From Rosenbergiella metrosideri (GTDB lineage Bacteria; Pseudomonadota; Gammaproteobacteria; Enterobacterales; Enterobacteriaceae), in assembly GCF_022602565.1 (NCBI RefSeq), contig NZ_JALBCV010000001.1, forward strand, positions 427,120 through 491,119: 64,000 bases of DNA, written 5' to 3'. Below, piece by piece: positions 28,452 to 38,043 of this stretch. Below the pieces are notes generated by a model that was given only the letters and a program-made list of their open reading frames with translations, was not told the DNA's origin and searched no databases. A program made the translations under genes and the position numbers. How positions within the stretch are numbered: position 1 is the first letter of the stretch; each line of letters begins with the position of its first letter.

Positions 28452-29204
28452 ATGCGTCGCCATCGTATTCAACTGATCAACCCTAACACCAGTCAGGCCA
28501 TGACCGAGACTATGGCACACACCGCCCGCGCGATTGCAGGGTCGCGTGTCGAGATCGAGGCGGTATGCCCCAAAGAGGGCGTCCCGTCTATCGAGGGACA
28601 TTTCGATGAAGCGGTCGCCACATTAGGAATTTTGCAGCACATCAGAGAGGGCGAGGATCGCGGCGTCGATGGCCACATTATCGCTTGCTTTGGTGACCCA
28701 GGATTACTGGCGGCACGCGAACTGGCTAAAGGTCCAGTGCTGGGTATTGCCGAGGCCGCCATGCATGTCGCCAGCTTAGTCGCGACCCGTTTTTCGATTG
28801 TCACCACCCTGCCGCGTACGGTAATTATTGCTCGCCACCTCTTACACCGTTATGGCTTTCAGGATCACTGTGCGGCCGTGCATGCGATCGATCTACCGGT
28901 GCTAAGCCTAGAGGACGGGAGTGGCATGGCACAGCAGAAAGTCCGTGACTTCTGTTTAAACGTCAAACACCAAGATAATGTCGGTGCGATTATTCTTGGT
29001 TGTGGAGGGATGGCTGATCTGGCCGCCGAACTCAGTGAGACATTACAGATGCCGGTGATTGATGGCGTCGGCGCAGCGGTCAGCTTAATGGAATCGCTGT
29101 TAAATCTCGGCGTCACCACCAGTAAATGGGGGGATCTCGACTTTCCACGCAATAAGGGGATTACCGGCCCCTACGCAAGCTGTTTAACCCGCCCATCCCC
29201 CTAA
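28452..29204 (+). CDS. Aspartate/glutamate/hydantoin racemase family protein (allantoin racemase-like)
   Basis: Cofactor-independent racemase of the Asp/Glu/hydantoin family, 250 aa from ATG 28452 (GGAG ribosome site). Two catalytic cysteines are expected in this family and are seen in HIIACFGDPGLLAAREL (about residue 79) and IILGCGGMADL (about residue 187). The N-terminal INPNTSQAMTETM motif is typical of hydantoin/allantoin racemases such as HpxA. Next to an NCS1 permease, so it may invert imported allantoin or hydantoin, although no allantoinase or hydantoinase gene is seen in the window. Confidence 0.82.
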   Translation: MRRHRIQLINPNTSQAMTETMAHTARAIAGSRVEIEAVCPKEGVPSIEGHFDEAVATLGILQHIREGEDRGVDGHIIACFGDPGLLAARELAKGPVLGIAEAAMHVASLVATRFSIVTTLPRTVIIARHLLHRYGFQDHCAAVHAIDLPVLSLEDGSGMAQQKVRDFCLNVKHQDNVGAIILGCGGMADLAAELSETLQMPVIDGVGAAVSLMESLLNLGVTTSKWGDLDFPRNKGITGPYASCLTRPSP

Positions 29205-29604
29205 GACTGTTTTTGCGTGGCAGCAACCATCACAGGCGTTGCTGCCGCATAATCGTTACAAGTCACTTCCAGCGGATTACCACTGAGGTCATGAAAATAG
29301 ACTGACTAGGTTAACTGATGATCGACCACCCTATAGTCGAGGGTAAACTGTGCTAATCGTGCCAGCAGCGCGGGGATCTTCGTCGCCTGAATGGCGAACG
29401 CTATGGTATTTTCGGGAGTGACGGCAGACCGCTGAAAAAGCGACAGCACGCCGCGCCACTGCGGATCACATAGGGACCGCCCTCTGCGTACCAGTCAGCA
29501 AAGGCCTCATCGTGCTGGAAGCCCAACAATTGCTGGGACCGCTGCGCCGCCGCAGGGAGATCTTCGACATAAACGTGCACGTGGTCTATCGCATCAAGCA
29601 TCAT
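29201..29604 (-). pseudogene. VOC/glyoxalase-family protein, disrupted
   Basis: The first 67 codons from ATG 29604 (AIDHVHVYVEDLPAAAQRSQ) are the start of a vicinal-oxygen-chelate protein with its metal-binding His. A frameshift near 29405-29420 breaks it; reading continues in another frame (IAFAIQATKIPALLARLAQF) and is then interrupted by a TAG where a glutamine codon is expected, before the recognisable end VYFHDLSGNPLEV. Two independent lesions in about 400 bp argue for true decay rather than a single sequencing error. Its end overlaps the racemase stop. Confidence 0.8.
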
Positions 29605-29741
29605 TTTTCTGCTAAAAAAGAGAGCTTGCCGCAGGATCTATACGCTTGTACGTTACTGCGCACGTCTGGATAAAATGCCCCTCGCTTTCTGTGACGGGCT
29701 GATGAATAATCTAGTCCTCATCCCTTTAGGTGGAATCCCTT

Positions 29742-30242
29742 ATGGCAAGCTTTAGTATTTCAACTTTACTCGCCTTTAAACGCTGGGCCGATCAGCAAAC
29801 CTTAGCCGCTATCGCCACAATCGACGACTCGCTATACGCCGAACAGAAAAAAATAATGATCAGATTGATGAATCATATTTATGTTGTTGATGCGATTTTC
29901 AAAGGTAATCTACAAGGTATCGATCACGGTTATCGTGCGCTAAACACCGTCGAGACCCCTACAGTGACCGATCTGGCCCGCGACATGGCAGCATGCAGTG
30001 AGTGGTATCTCTCCTATGTCGAGCAGTGGTCTACCCCTACGCAACCCATCACCTTTAACTTTGTTGACGGCGGACAGGGGGCGATGAGCGCCATAGAGAT
30101 GGTTGAGCATATGTTGCACCATAGTAGCTATCACCGAGGCGCCGTAGGATGGCTGATCGCCCAAGCGGGAGGCATCCCCCCCAAAGATGTACTCACTGTC
30201 TTTCTGCGTGACCATGCCTCACTGCCTGAACTGTCGGTCTAA
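29742..30242 (+). CDS. DinB-family (YfiT-like) putative metal-dependent hydrolase
   Basis: Four-helix-bundle protein of the DinB/DUF664 superfamily, 166 aa from ATG 29742 with AGGTGG upstream. The three metal-ligand histidines are visible: MNHIYVVD near residue 43, and EHMLHHSSYHRG near residues 125-136. Members include bacillithiol/mycothiol-type thiol transferases and stress-induced proteins; the substrate here is unknown. It is a single gene, followed by AT-rich sequence with a hairpin. Confidence 0.82.
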   Translation: MASFSISTLLAFKRWADQQTLAAIATIDDSLYAEQKKIMIRLMNHIYVVDAIFKGNLQGIDHGYRALNTVETPTVTDLARDMAACSEWYLSYVEQWSTPTQPITFNFVDGGQGAMSAIEMVEHMLHHSSYHRGAVGWLIAQAGGIPPKDVLTVFLRDHASLPELSV

Positions 30243-30287
30243 GGGTTCGCCGAAGGCATTGAGTTGGCGTTACGATAAAAAAAATAA

Positions 30288-30323
30288 ATCGCCACAAAAA
30301 ATTCTATTTTTTTTGATGGCGAT
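30288..30323 (+). terminator. Possible terminator after the DinB-like gene
   Basis: ATCGCCA (30288-30294) pairs with TGGCGAT (30317-30323), enclosing A-run and T-run sequence that can extend the stem. There is no T run after the stem; moderate support only. Confidence 0.4.
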
Positions 30324-30479
30324 CAACCTTTCACTTTTTCACGAAAAGCGTAATATAGCTTTCACGCCCATTTGTGGAAACGCCACCATGTTTTCAACAG
30401 TCTAGTTACGCTCCCTAATGCAGCCTTGTCAGTAGGCATCACCCCTTTTTCTAAATTTTATTTTTAGATTATAAAAACA

Positions 30480-32444
30480 ATGCATAACTCACTTTTTTAC
30501 CGGCTTCGCTTTGCCTGTAAGACCACCTGTGCGCTGCTGTTGGCACTGGCGTTAAGTTTTATTCTGGAACTCGATACCCCTAAATGGTCAATGATGACGG
30601 TCGCCATTATCGCCGCCTCTCCTGCCTTTGCCAGTGGTGGCGAACCGATGAGCGGCGTATTGCGCTTTCGCGGCTTCCTACGCTTAATTGGTACTGCAGT
30701 CGGCTGTATCGGCGGCGTGCTGATCATGACTTTTTTTAGCCGCGTCCCTCTGTTATTACTGCTCGCCTGCTGTACTTGGGCGGGATTTTTCTCGTGGCTA
30801 TTTACCGTCGTGAAACAAGAGATCAGTTACGCTTTTGGCTTAGCCGGGTACTCGGTCTTTATCATCTTAGTCACGGCGTGGCAGACCCCACACGACGTGC
30901 TGCAAATTGCGCTCTATCGCTTCTTTGAAATTACCTTGGGTCTACTCTGCCTGATATTCTCTGATCTACTGTTCCTGCCCCGTTCGGTAAAACGCACTAT
31001 CGATCAACGGGTTGCGGAGTTACCCAATAGCTGCTATCAACTTTTGTCCCACTGCTTCACCAATGACGAGACACCGCACTTCGAAGACCTGTTCCGCGCT
31101 CACCTGACTCAAGCGAAAGCCCTGCAAGCCATGCGCCAGACCTTGCGCATGGAATCCTCACATTACTCCGTAATGATGCATCGTCGTCTAAAGGGGATTA
31201 ATGGGATCCTCTTTCACCTTCTGACCTTGACCTACGAGACACAGCAATACTTCCAGCAACGCCCGGATAAACGAAATAGCCATTGGTACTTTTTATTTCA
31301 AGACGAGTGCCAGACCCCAGAACAGTTAAATCAAAAATTACATCAATTTACCCAGCTTATTCATCAATTGCCTGCGGCACAAACGCCTTATGCACTCAGT
31401 GCTTGGCTTAACGCGATGAAAGAGATGCGGATTTTATTGCGTGGCCTGCATTCGCACCAACCCTTGCACCAGATCGAAAAAGAGATTATCGCGCGTTACA
31501 CCTTAACCACCGCACGCACCGCGCAACGCAAACATGCCTTTATCAACGCTATGCGAACCTTTGTCACGACCGCTGTCGGCTGTGCACTGTGGTTGGTGAT
31601 GGACCCTACCGCTATAAGTGGCTTTTTAATTATCGCCAGTATCGTCACCACGCTAGCAATGCGCGCGGAGAGCCCTAAAGCGTTAGGCCTCGATTTTATT
31701 TATGGCATGATTTATATCATCCCGGTCAGTATGCTGTTTTACTTGCTGATCCTGCCAGCAACCCAACAGAGTTTTGCCTTGCTCCTGATAGCCTTAGGCA
31801 TCTTAGTCTTTCTTCTCTCCCTCGCGGTGCAATATAAAATTTTAGGGAGCGGTGCGTCGTTGATGTTTATTTTCAATCTGATCCCGATTACCAACCCTGA
31901 GACCTTTAATTTTAGCCATACTTTAGAAAGCGGGCTTGGCCAGATCCTCGGGGCAATTATCTCAATGGTAATTATTGCGATTATCCCCGACTTGCATAAA
32001 ACTCATCTCGCCAATGCGTTAATCCGCAATATATTGGTAACCGCATTGCAGACGTTAACCACCAACCCACAGCGCCGTAAGAAAAACCGACTCAGCGCAC
32101 TTTACGATCAACTGCTGTCATTGATTACGTTGGACAGTCGCTCGCTTCATCGTTATCAATTAGCAATTAATCTGATCATTATCTACCGGCGGATTAATGC
32201 CATTACTATCTATAACTTTCCGGGCTTAGCCGAATTTCACCAAGAGATTCGCGACTGCGCAACATTGCTCGCCACCAGCAAATTGGCCTTACAACGTGAG
32301 CGCGCGTTCGAGCAGTTACAGTCACTATTACAGCGGTATCACGCGCAGATCCTGCCGCTGCCGACTCCGGAAAAGCTGAGCCTAGTGGTTGAAGATTTAC
32401 AGCGGTTACTTGAACAGCATAGGGCGCCGTTAATCGCCGGGTAG
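30480..32444 (+). CDS. FUSC-family efflux protein, AaeB-like
   Basis: Inner-membrane efflux component of the fusaric-acid-resistance family, 654 aa, practically the same length as E. coli AaeB (655). Two membrane blocks (about residues 10-165 and 360-510) each carry family motifs: LDTPKWSMMTVAIIAASPAFASGGEP in the first and VTTLAMRAESPKALGLDFIYG in the second, joined and followed by cytoplasmic helices. AaeB normally works with the periplasmic adaptor AaeA and small AaeX; neither is next to it. Substrates are likely aromatic acids, by family analogy. Confidence 0.85.
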   Translation: MHNSLFYRLRFACKTTCALLLALALSFILELDTPKWSMMTVAIIAASPAFASGGEPMSGVLRFRGFLRLIGTAVGCIGGVLIMTFFSRVPLLLLLACCTWAGFFSWLFTVVKQEISYAFGLAGYSVFIILVTAWQTPHDVLQIALYRFFEITLGLLCLIFSDLLFLPRSVKRTIDQRVAELPNSCYQLLSHCFTNDETPHFEDLFRAHLTQAKALQAMRQTLRMESSHYSVMMHRRLKGINGILFHLLTLTYETQQYFQQRPDKRNSHWYFLFQDECQTPEQLNQKLHQFTQLIHQLPAAQTPYALSAWLNAMKEMRILLRGLHSHQPLHQIEKEIIARYTLTTARTAQRKHAFINAMRTFVTTAVGCALWLVMDPTAISGFLIIASIVTTLAMRAESPKALGLDFIYGMIYIIPVSMLFYLLILPATQQSFALLLIALGILVFLLSLAVQYKILGSGASLMFIFNLIPITNPETFNFSHTLESGLGQILGAIISMVIIAIIPDLHKTHLANALIRNILVTALQTLTTNPQRRKKNRLSALYDQLLSLITLDSRSLHRYQLAINLIIIYRRINAITIYNFPGLAEFHQEIRDCATLLATSKLALQRERAFEQLQSLLQRYHAQILPLPTPEKLSLVVEDLQRLLEQHRAPLIAG

Positions 32445-32574
32445 TCGTGACAGGGTTAGCGGCCATTCTGAGAATTCTCCCGCTCGCGATAGACAGGGCT
32501 TAGAGTGTAGCATCATTGCCTACACCCTTTAGCCGGTCAGACGCTAGAGTAAAGCAAAAATAGGGAGCCTTGCT

Positions 32575-33606
32575 ATGTCATCCATTACAGCATTATGCAG
32601 TCACCAACAGACACTCAGTGGCGCTGGATCGCTTCAGGAATTGCCAGCACTTTTAGCTCACACCCCGGGGGAGGCCCTGCTGTTTGCATCACCTTCTTTT
32701 CTGAAAGGGCCCCACTGGTCTGCTCTATCGACCAGCCTCGATTCGCATTGAGTCGAGATTGGGGAGGTCACAGAAGAAGCCTCGCCGCCGCAGCTTGATG
32801 CGGGGGCGCCACCTAGCGAGGCCTGCCGTACGGTTATCGCCATCGGTGGCGGGAGCACTCTTGATGCGGGTAAAGCCTTCAGTACCCTCGCCTGCCATCC
32901 GTTACCTACCTAGCGTTACCTTGAAAAGGTGGGTGATACCTCCCTTAGCGGTGACCGTTTAGCCTTAATCGCCATCCCCACTGAGTGCTAGATTATGCCA
33001 TTTTAGATGGGAGGCTGATGAAGGGAACACCTGCTCACATACTGACACAGTGCGGCATCGATACTTTTACGCATCTTTCCGAGGCTTATCTTTCTCGCAG
33101 CGCTTCGCCGTTAATTTACGCGCTAAGCTCTATCGGATTAGCGCTGTTTGTTGAGGCTTGGCCGAATTTAGCCTTGGAGGGTGATATGGCTCGGGAGAAA
33201 ATATTCAATGCATCGTGGCTAGGTAGACTCTGCTTAGCAAGCGCCGGGCTCGGCGTGATCCATGGCATAGCGGATGAGATAGGTGCCTATAAAAGTTGGT
33301 ATCAGGGTAAGGTCTGCGGCCAATTACTGTTGCCCTTTTTCGATCTGTTTGCCAACAGCGATAATGACCTACAATAGCAGCTATTGTATAGCCTAAACCA
33401 TCGACTTTTTCCCCCTCGCGCAGCAACAGTCCCCGGTGCGGCACCTAACGTTATGGATAATGGATAACGCCTGTAGTCCGTTTTGGCAGAGCGATTACAC
33501 CCTATGCGCTGAGGAGGTCACCGCGCTGGCTCAGCGCTCGACCAATAAAAATTCATTAGTGGATTACAGTGCCACCCAACGGGCCACGCTGGACACTCAA
33601 GCCTGA
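32575..33606 (+). pseudogene. Iron-containing alcohol dehydrogenase, heavily degraded
   Basis: Remnant of a group III Fe-dependent alcohol dehydrogenase. From ATG 32575 the reading is recognisable (GAGSLQELPALL, then VIAIGGGSTLDAGKAFSTL, the NAD-binding GGGS motif), but it contains in-frame TGA and TAG codons and lacks the segment after IPTEC, where an internal deletion joins a late part (YAILDGRLM). The later part keeps GIDTFTHLSEAYLS and GLGVIHGIADEIGA with the usual metal-ligand histidine, then another stop before the C-terminus (ATQRATLDTQA). It cannot encode an enzyme. Confidence 0.82.
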
Positions 33607-33626
33607 CAGACCGTTGGGGAGTCTTG

Positions 33627-34763
33627 TTAATGCTGGCTTCCGCGATGGATCAGTCGACTAATAAGCCGTCTATCGCGGAGGAAGGTCAGCACAAAGCTAG
33701 CAATACTGTATAGGGCAAATAGCAGCAGTAACATACAGATATTGGGTAAGGCTTCGCGTAACGATAATCCCATCTGATTCATCCCAGCAATCGCTTTAAT
33801 GGCCCAGGTTGATGGGAATATACTGGAAATAAACCTGACCGGGCTTGGCATGGCTTGTAGCGGCCAAATGGTACCTGAAATATAAAAAACCGGCGTGGTG
33901 ATAAACGACAAGGTCAGATAGATCATCTCGACACGACGAATACACTCTGTCAATAATCGCCCCAGTCCCAGTACCGCAAGAAGGAATGGGAACGTCAGCA
34001 GTAAAATTACTGGTATAGAAGCCGCCTGTTTATACCCCAGAACCCACGGCCAAAGTGCGAACAGTACGATCGATAAGAACAACCAGATCGGGATCAGCGC
34101 CGAGAGTGCACCTAAGACAACAGGAAGCTTAGGCCGCCCTTCTGTACTCATCATCAAACAAACCCTGACGCTCGCAATCAGTAAGGAGTGCTGCAGTAAC
34201 ATCACCAAAAGGCCGGGGAAGATAATCGCGGCGAAACTGATACCTGGGTTAAACAGGGGTAAGGTCAGGCCGGTCATCGGCGTGAGAACAACATTCGCTT
34301 CAGCCTGAGTGAATTGATTCTTCATCATCAATTCGACTTCATACTGATTGAGCATCTGTTGATACGCTGCCACGACATTTTGCTGAATTTGACCATTCGG
34401 TAAGCGGTTCGTCGCATCACCGAAAACAGGAATCGATACGCTGACCCCGGATAACATCTTCTTTTCGAAATCGACAGGAATTTCAATCACAGCATAGAGT
34501 TTTCGGTACCCCATATCCAGCTCTGCTTGACCCAATTGATCGTAGGATTTCACGTTTAATTTGGGACTCGCGTCAAGATTACGAGTTAAAAGATGGCTAG
34601 CAGAGCTATGATCAAGATCGACCACACCGACCGGCATTTCCCATACCGTCCCTTTCGCATAGACCATACTGATGAGACAGAGTGACAGCAGCAACATCGC
34701 CCACATCGGCTTTTCTAGCATCCCTGCCAGTACTTTTTTGAAGGTAGCCCAGTAAGTGCTCAT
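33627..34763 (-). CDS. ABC-2 type transporter permease (second of pair)
   Basis: Integral membrane protein of the ABC-2/YhhJ type, 378 aa: one N-terminal membrane segment, a large periplasmic domain (VGVVDLDHSSASHLLTRNLD near residue 50) and five to six C-terminal segments, with the family motif GTIWPLQAMP. It overlaps the upstream permease gene by four bases (ATGA), so the two are translated together, probably as a heterodimer. No ATP-binding protein is encoded in this operon, which is unusual for this family. Confidence 0.85.
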   Translation of the reverse strand: MSTYWATFKKVLAGMLEKPMWAMLLLSLCLISMVYAKGTVWEMPVGVVDLDHSSASHLLTRNLDASPKLNVKSYDQLGQAELDMGYRKLYAVIEIPVDFEKKMLSGVSVSIPVFGDATNRLPNGQIQQNVVAAYQQMLNQYEVELMMKNQFTQAEANVVLTPMTGLTLPLFNPGISFAAIIFPGLLVMLLQHSLLIASVRVCLMMSTEGRPKLPVVLGALSALIPIWLFLSIVLFALWPWVLGYKQAASIPVILLLTFPFLLAVLGLGRLLTECIRRVEMIYLTLSFITTPVFYISGTIWPLQAMPSPVRFISSIFPSTWAIKAIAGMNQMGLSLREALPNICMLLLLFALYSIASFVLTFLRDRRLISRLIHRGSQH

Positions 34764-35914
34764 ACCATTGCCTCTTGGTCGCGTAAGCGTTTAGGTAGAC
34801 GACGGAACACTAACAGCCCAACGATAACAGGGTAGACGGCCAATAGGGCGCAAACGCCAATCACCGGTTCAGCAGGTACTTTTCGAATAAATAGATCAAA
34901 CATGGCATACAAGGCGTGAGTCAGGGGTTCCATATTGGCAATAACCTGCGCCGGTAACGGCATTGATAGCTCGGGCATACCGAGGCCAGAAAACGCTAAG
35001 GCAATGGTCACAAAGATCGCCATTAGGGTATAAGCACTGATTGCCGTACGGGTAAAGGTAAATAACATCAGCCCCAAACTTTGCGCCGCCATAATGTAAA
35101 AGAAGGCAACAAAAAACATATAGTAAGGATCCCCTACAAATCGTGCTGAGAAAACCCAGACCAACAGTGCGATCTCTCCCATCAACATCGTGGTATACAC
35201 CAAGGTATAAGGCGCGAGTTTTCCTAGAAGTGCCCAACCGAAGCGATCAGCATAGATAAGGGATTTACTTCGCGAGAGGACGTAAATCATGCTAGTCACT
35301 ACAAACAGCTGAATGAGATGAATGGTGGCAGCAAATTGTTGGTAATAGATATAGCTCCCACTGGCATTAAACAGACTGCGATAGACTAAGGAGACCGAAG
35401 GCAAGGATGGGACTGTCTTGCCAATTTTGGCCTCGACGATGCTGCGGTACTCACTATTCAGCGCAGTGACTAATCCAGAAAAGTCCTGAGTAGAGTAAAG
35501 GCCAGCGCCGTAATAGAGTCCGTTATAGTAGAAGGCGACCTTGGGCTGTTTCGTGGCAAGTAAATGCTTCTCGAAATCTGGCGGAATATAGACTAAGCCA
35601 TAATCTTGCGCCGTACGCATCTTATGTAAGGCTTCATTCAATCCCCCTTCCCACTCGGTTAGCTTAGCATGAGGGCTAGCATCCAATTTTCGAATCAATT
35701 CACGAGAGAGTTCACTATGGTCGTTATCGACCACGGCGACCGGAACATTCATCAGGGTCCCTTCCGAGAAGTTACTGCTCAATAGCCAAAAAAGCAGTAA
35801 AGGGAAACACCAGGTTAACCAGTGAATAGCTGGTTTACGTGAACTGGTGCGAATCTCTTTATTGAAGGACCGACGAAAGGCTCTAAAGCCTTTTTTTATC
35901 GTTTCCACTGCCAT
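34760..35914 (-). CDS. ABC-2 type transporter permease (first of pair)
   Basis: 384-aa permease of the same architecture as its neighbour: a membrane anchor near residues 30-48, a periplasmic loop with VPVAVVDNDHSELSRELIRK, then C-terminal membrane segments. It overlaps the HlyD-like gene by 19 bp at its start and the second permease by 4 bp at its end, giving a tightly packed three-gene operon. Similar HlyD-permease sets export drugs or envelope compounds in Gram-negatives. The ATPase must come from elsewhere, or the complex works differently. Confidence 0.85.
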   Translation of the reverse strand: MAVETIKKGFRAFRRSFNKEIRTSSRKPAIHWLTWCFPLLLFWLLSSNFSEGTLMNVPVAVVDNDHSELSRELIRKLDASPHAKLTEWEGGLNEALHKMRTAQDYGLVYIPPDFEKHLLATKQPKVAFYYNGLYYGAGLYSTQDFSGLVTALNSEYRSIVEAKIGKTVPSLPSVSLVYRSLFNASGSYIYYQQFAATIHLIQLFVVTSMIYVLSRSKSLIYADRFGWALLGKLAPYTLVYTTMLMGEIALLVWVFSARFVGDPYYMFFVAFFYIMAAQSLGLMLFTFTRTAISAYTLMAIFVTIALAFSGLGMPELSMPLPAQVIANMEPLTHALYAMFDLFIRKVPAEPVIGVCALLAVYPVIVGLLVFRRLPKRLRDQEAMV

Positions 35915-36867
35915 AGCGCGCTCATTCCCTGACGGAGACCATTAACGGGGTGGGTGGGCCATAGGCGCACTTCAAAGGTTTTGAGATCAAAATCACCGGT
36001 CGCACGCGTCGCACTCTTGGTCGAAAAATCACCTAAGGGTGCAATGTAATGAACACGGGCTTCGATGACTTGATTATTAAGTGCCGGGACGCGCAAATGA
36101 ATCACATCGCCCTTGCGTACATGAGCAAGAATATCTTCACGTAAATTGAACACAAAATAAGCTTGAGGTAAGCGTACTAGGGTCACAAGCGGACTGGAGG
36201 CACTTAATAAATCCCCTACTTCAGCAGGAATCGGGCCAACCTCGCCATCGACAGGTGCTTTCACATTAAGGTCATCTGTCTGAACTTTTATTTCCGCTAA
36301 TTCTTGCTCAGCTTGTTGTAACTGCGCACTGTAAACATCGCGTTGCTCCCAGCGATCGCCATGTTTTGCTTCATCTAAATTCGCTTGTGCACTTTGCATA
36401 GAATGCAGAGCGGTATCACGAGAATTACGGGCACTATCTAAATCTTGAGCAGAAATATAACCTTTCGCTGCCACACTTTGATTACGACGGTAGGTCGCTT
36501 CGGCGGTTTGGTAATCCGCTTTTGCCCCGGCAAGGGTTGCCGTTAACTGACGAATACTTTCTTCCCGCGTACCGTTCTGCGACATCTCTAAGGTAAACTT
36601 AGCCTGATCGCGCGCCGCTTCGGCCGCTTTCAACTGGGCGATCAATTCAGGCGCATCCAAACGAATAATAACCTGCCCCGCTTTGACATCGTCACCGCGT
36701 TCAATCAGGCGCTCTACGACGCGCCCTTTGGCTTTAGACGCGACGATCACTTCCGGTGCGTCAACTTCACCTTGTAATAATAAATCTTGATTTTGGACTC
36801 TAAAAAAAATGGCTAGTGAAACAATCGCTATCATCACTAAAACAGTAAAAATAATTTTTTTACTCAT
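35896..36867 (-). CDS. HlyD-family periplasmic adaptor (membrane fusion protein)
   Basis: Adaptor linking the two permeases to an outer-membrane channel, 323 aa. It has an N-terminal membrane anchor (IIFTVLVMIAIVSLAIFF), a biotinyl/lipoyl-like half (ASKAKGRVVERLIERGDDV and later DLNVKAPVDGEVGPI), a long alpha-helical hairpin in between (about residues 75-200) and a C-terminal beta-barrel part. First gene of the operon. A 293-bp gap upstream, divergent to a small ORF, holds its promoter. No TolC-like gene is present nearby. Confidence 0.88.
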   Translation of the reverse strand: MSKKIIFTVLVMIAIVSLAIFFRVQNQDLLLQGEVDAPEVIVASKAKGRVVERLIERGDDVKAGQVIIRLDAPELIAQLKAAEAARDQAKFTLEMSQNGTREESIRQLTATLAGAKADYQTAEATYRRNQSVAAKGYISAQDLDSARNSRDTALHSMQSAQANLDEAKHGDRWEQRDVYSAQLQQAEQELAEIKVQTDDLNVKAPVDGEVGPIPAEVGDLLSASSPLVTLVRLPQAYFVFNLREDILAHVRKGDVIHLRVPALNNQVIEARVHYIAPLGDFSTKSATRATGDFDLKTFEVRLWPTHPVNGLRQGMSALWQWKR

Positions 36868-37160
36868 TAACCTACTCCAGAATTAATCAGCCGGACACTG
36901 ATTTCCCTCTTATGTTGTTATAAGCGTAATGTACTCATTGAGAAAATGCACTGCGCAAGACACGAAATCTTACCTGACGGCGAAGTATAGTCGATGTTGA
37001 AAGGGTTAATTTTGATTAAGAAAGGGTTTTACTCTAAGCGTAGGCACTGTTTAAGTGAGGATCTGCGCAAAGTTTTACCCATCACACTAATCAATTAAAC
37101 CCATTTTATTTTATTGCTCGCCCCTCTTACACTTATTTTATCAACGAGAGGAGCTGACTT
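36868..37160. other. Divergent intergenic region
   Basis: 293 bp between the HlyD operon and a small ORF, AT-rich, without a reading frame I would support. It should contain both promoters; I see no strong operator. Confidence 0.5.
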
Positions 37161-37346
37161 ATGTTTTCAACACAGCGTTTTACGGCTAAAGAATTGGCTA
37201 TCGCTTATGCGTCCCAACAACAACGCCCTTATACTCCCGCACAGTTTTTGCATGAGATAGAAAAACTCGAAGTAGAGTTCGCACGCCTTCTCAAGGCGCC
37301 GCGCAGCAGTGAACAGGCCTCTACGACGATGGTTTTTGAAGGCTAA
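37161..37346 (+). CDS. Small hypothetical protein (61 aa)
   Basis: Short ORF with a strong GAGGAG ribosome site seven bases before the ATG, which is the main reason to accept it. The product is soluble and predicted helical (FTAKELAIAYASQQQRP, then AQFLHEIEKLEVEFARLL), charged, with no signal or membrane segment. I do not recognise the family. It runs convergent to, and its last 26 bp overlap the 3' end of, the alpha/beta hydrolase gene. A small regulatory or adaptor protein is possible but unproven. Confidence 0.55.
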   Translation: MFSTQRFTAKELAIAYASQQQRPYTPAQFLHEIEKLEVEFARLLKAPRSSEQASTTMVFEG

Positions 37347-38043
37347 GACCGGCAGCCCACTGCCTGAAGTCTGTCAGCTCTTGCGGGTTGATGCCGTGGC
37401 CGAGATCCGCATAACGATGAAAGCTCAACGCGTAACCCCGCTGTTGGGCGAGCGCGGCAGCCTGTTCATCCAAGGCCAGCGCGATACGCTGATCATTTTG
37501 TCCGTGCCCGACAAACAGTTGCGGTAAATCCCCCCTGTTCTGCTGGCGGGTGGGAGTTCCAACCGACTCTGGCAGCTTTCCACTGAAAATAGCCGCCGCG
37601 CCAATCGAATATGGCGCGTTCAAAACGATACTCCAACTCATTACCGCCCCTTGGCTAAAGCCGGCAAGCAGCGTGCGGTTAGGCGGGATGGATAACTGCT
37701 GCTGGATCTGCGACACGCGCGTAAGTATCTGTTGACGGGCCGCAGTGATATCTGCCTGCGCGCTCGCACCGTTTCGATACCAAGCAAAACGATGTGCGCC
37801 CAGGGTAATGGGGGCTTGCAAGCTCAAGACGGCATAGTCTTGCGCGACATAGTCGGCCAGCGGCAGCAAATCTTGCTCGTTACTACCATAACCGTGTAAC
37901 AACACCAGCAGCCGCTGAGGCGATTGCCCAGACGGCGGCGCGAGTAATATCCCTTCCAAGGCAGCCTCTGCCGAGAACGTCACCCAGCACAGCAACATGG
38001 CCAAACTCGCTAGCCTGAACTTTAGTAAGCAGCGCGTTAACAT
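37321..38043 (-). CDS. Periplasmic alpha/beta hydrolase (carboxylesterase/phospholipase-like)
   Basis: Serine hydrolase of the carboxylesterase/YpfH group, 240 aa. A Sec signal peptide (ending near SAEA, residue 27) suggests periplasmic location, which is unusual for this normally cytoplasmic group. Catalytic elements: oxyanion region LLHGYGSNEQDLL, nucleophile in GFSQGAVMS, acid in VGHGQNDQRI, and histidine in DLGHGINP. It starts 7 bp inside the end of the lysO-like gene, so the two are probably cotranscribed. Substrate unknown. Confidence 0.82.
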   Translation of the reverse strand: MLTRCLLKFRLASLAMLLCWVTFSAEAALEGILLAPPSGQSPQRLLVLLHGYGSNEQDLLPLADYVAQDYAVLSLQAPITLGAHRFAWYRNGASAQADITAARQQILTRVSQIQQQLSIPPNRTLLAGFSQGAVMSWSIVLNAPYSIGAAAIFSGKLPESVGTPTRQQNRGDLPQLFVGHGQNDQRIALALDEQAAALAQQRGYALSFHRYADLGHGINPQELTDFRQWAAGLSLQKPSS

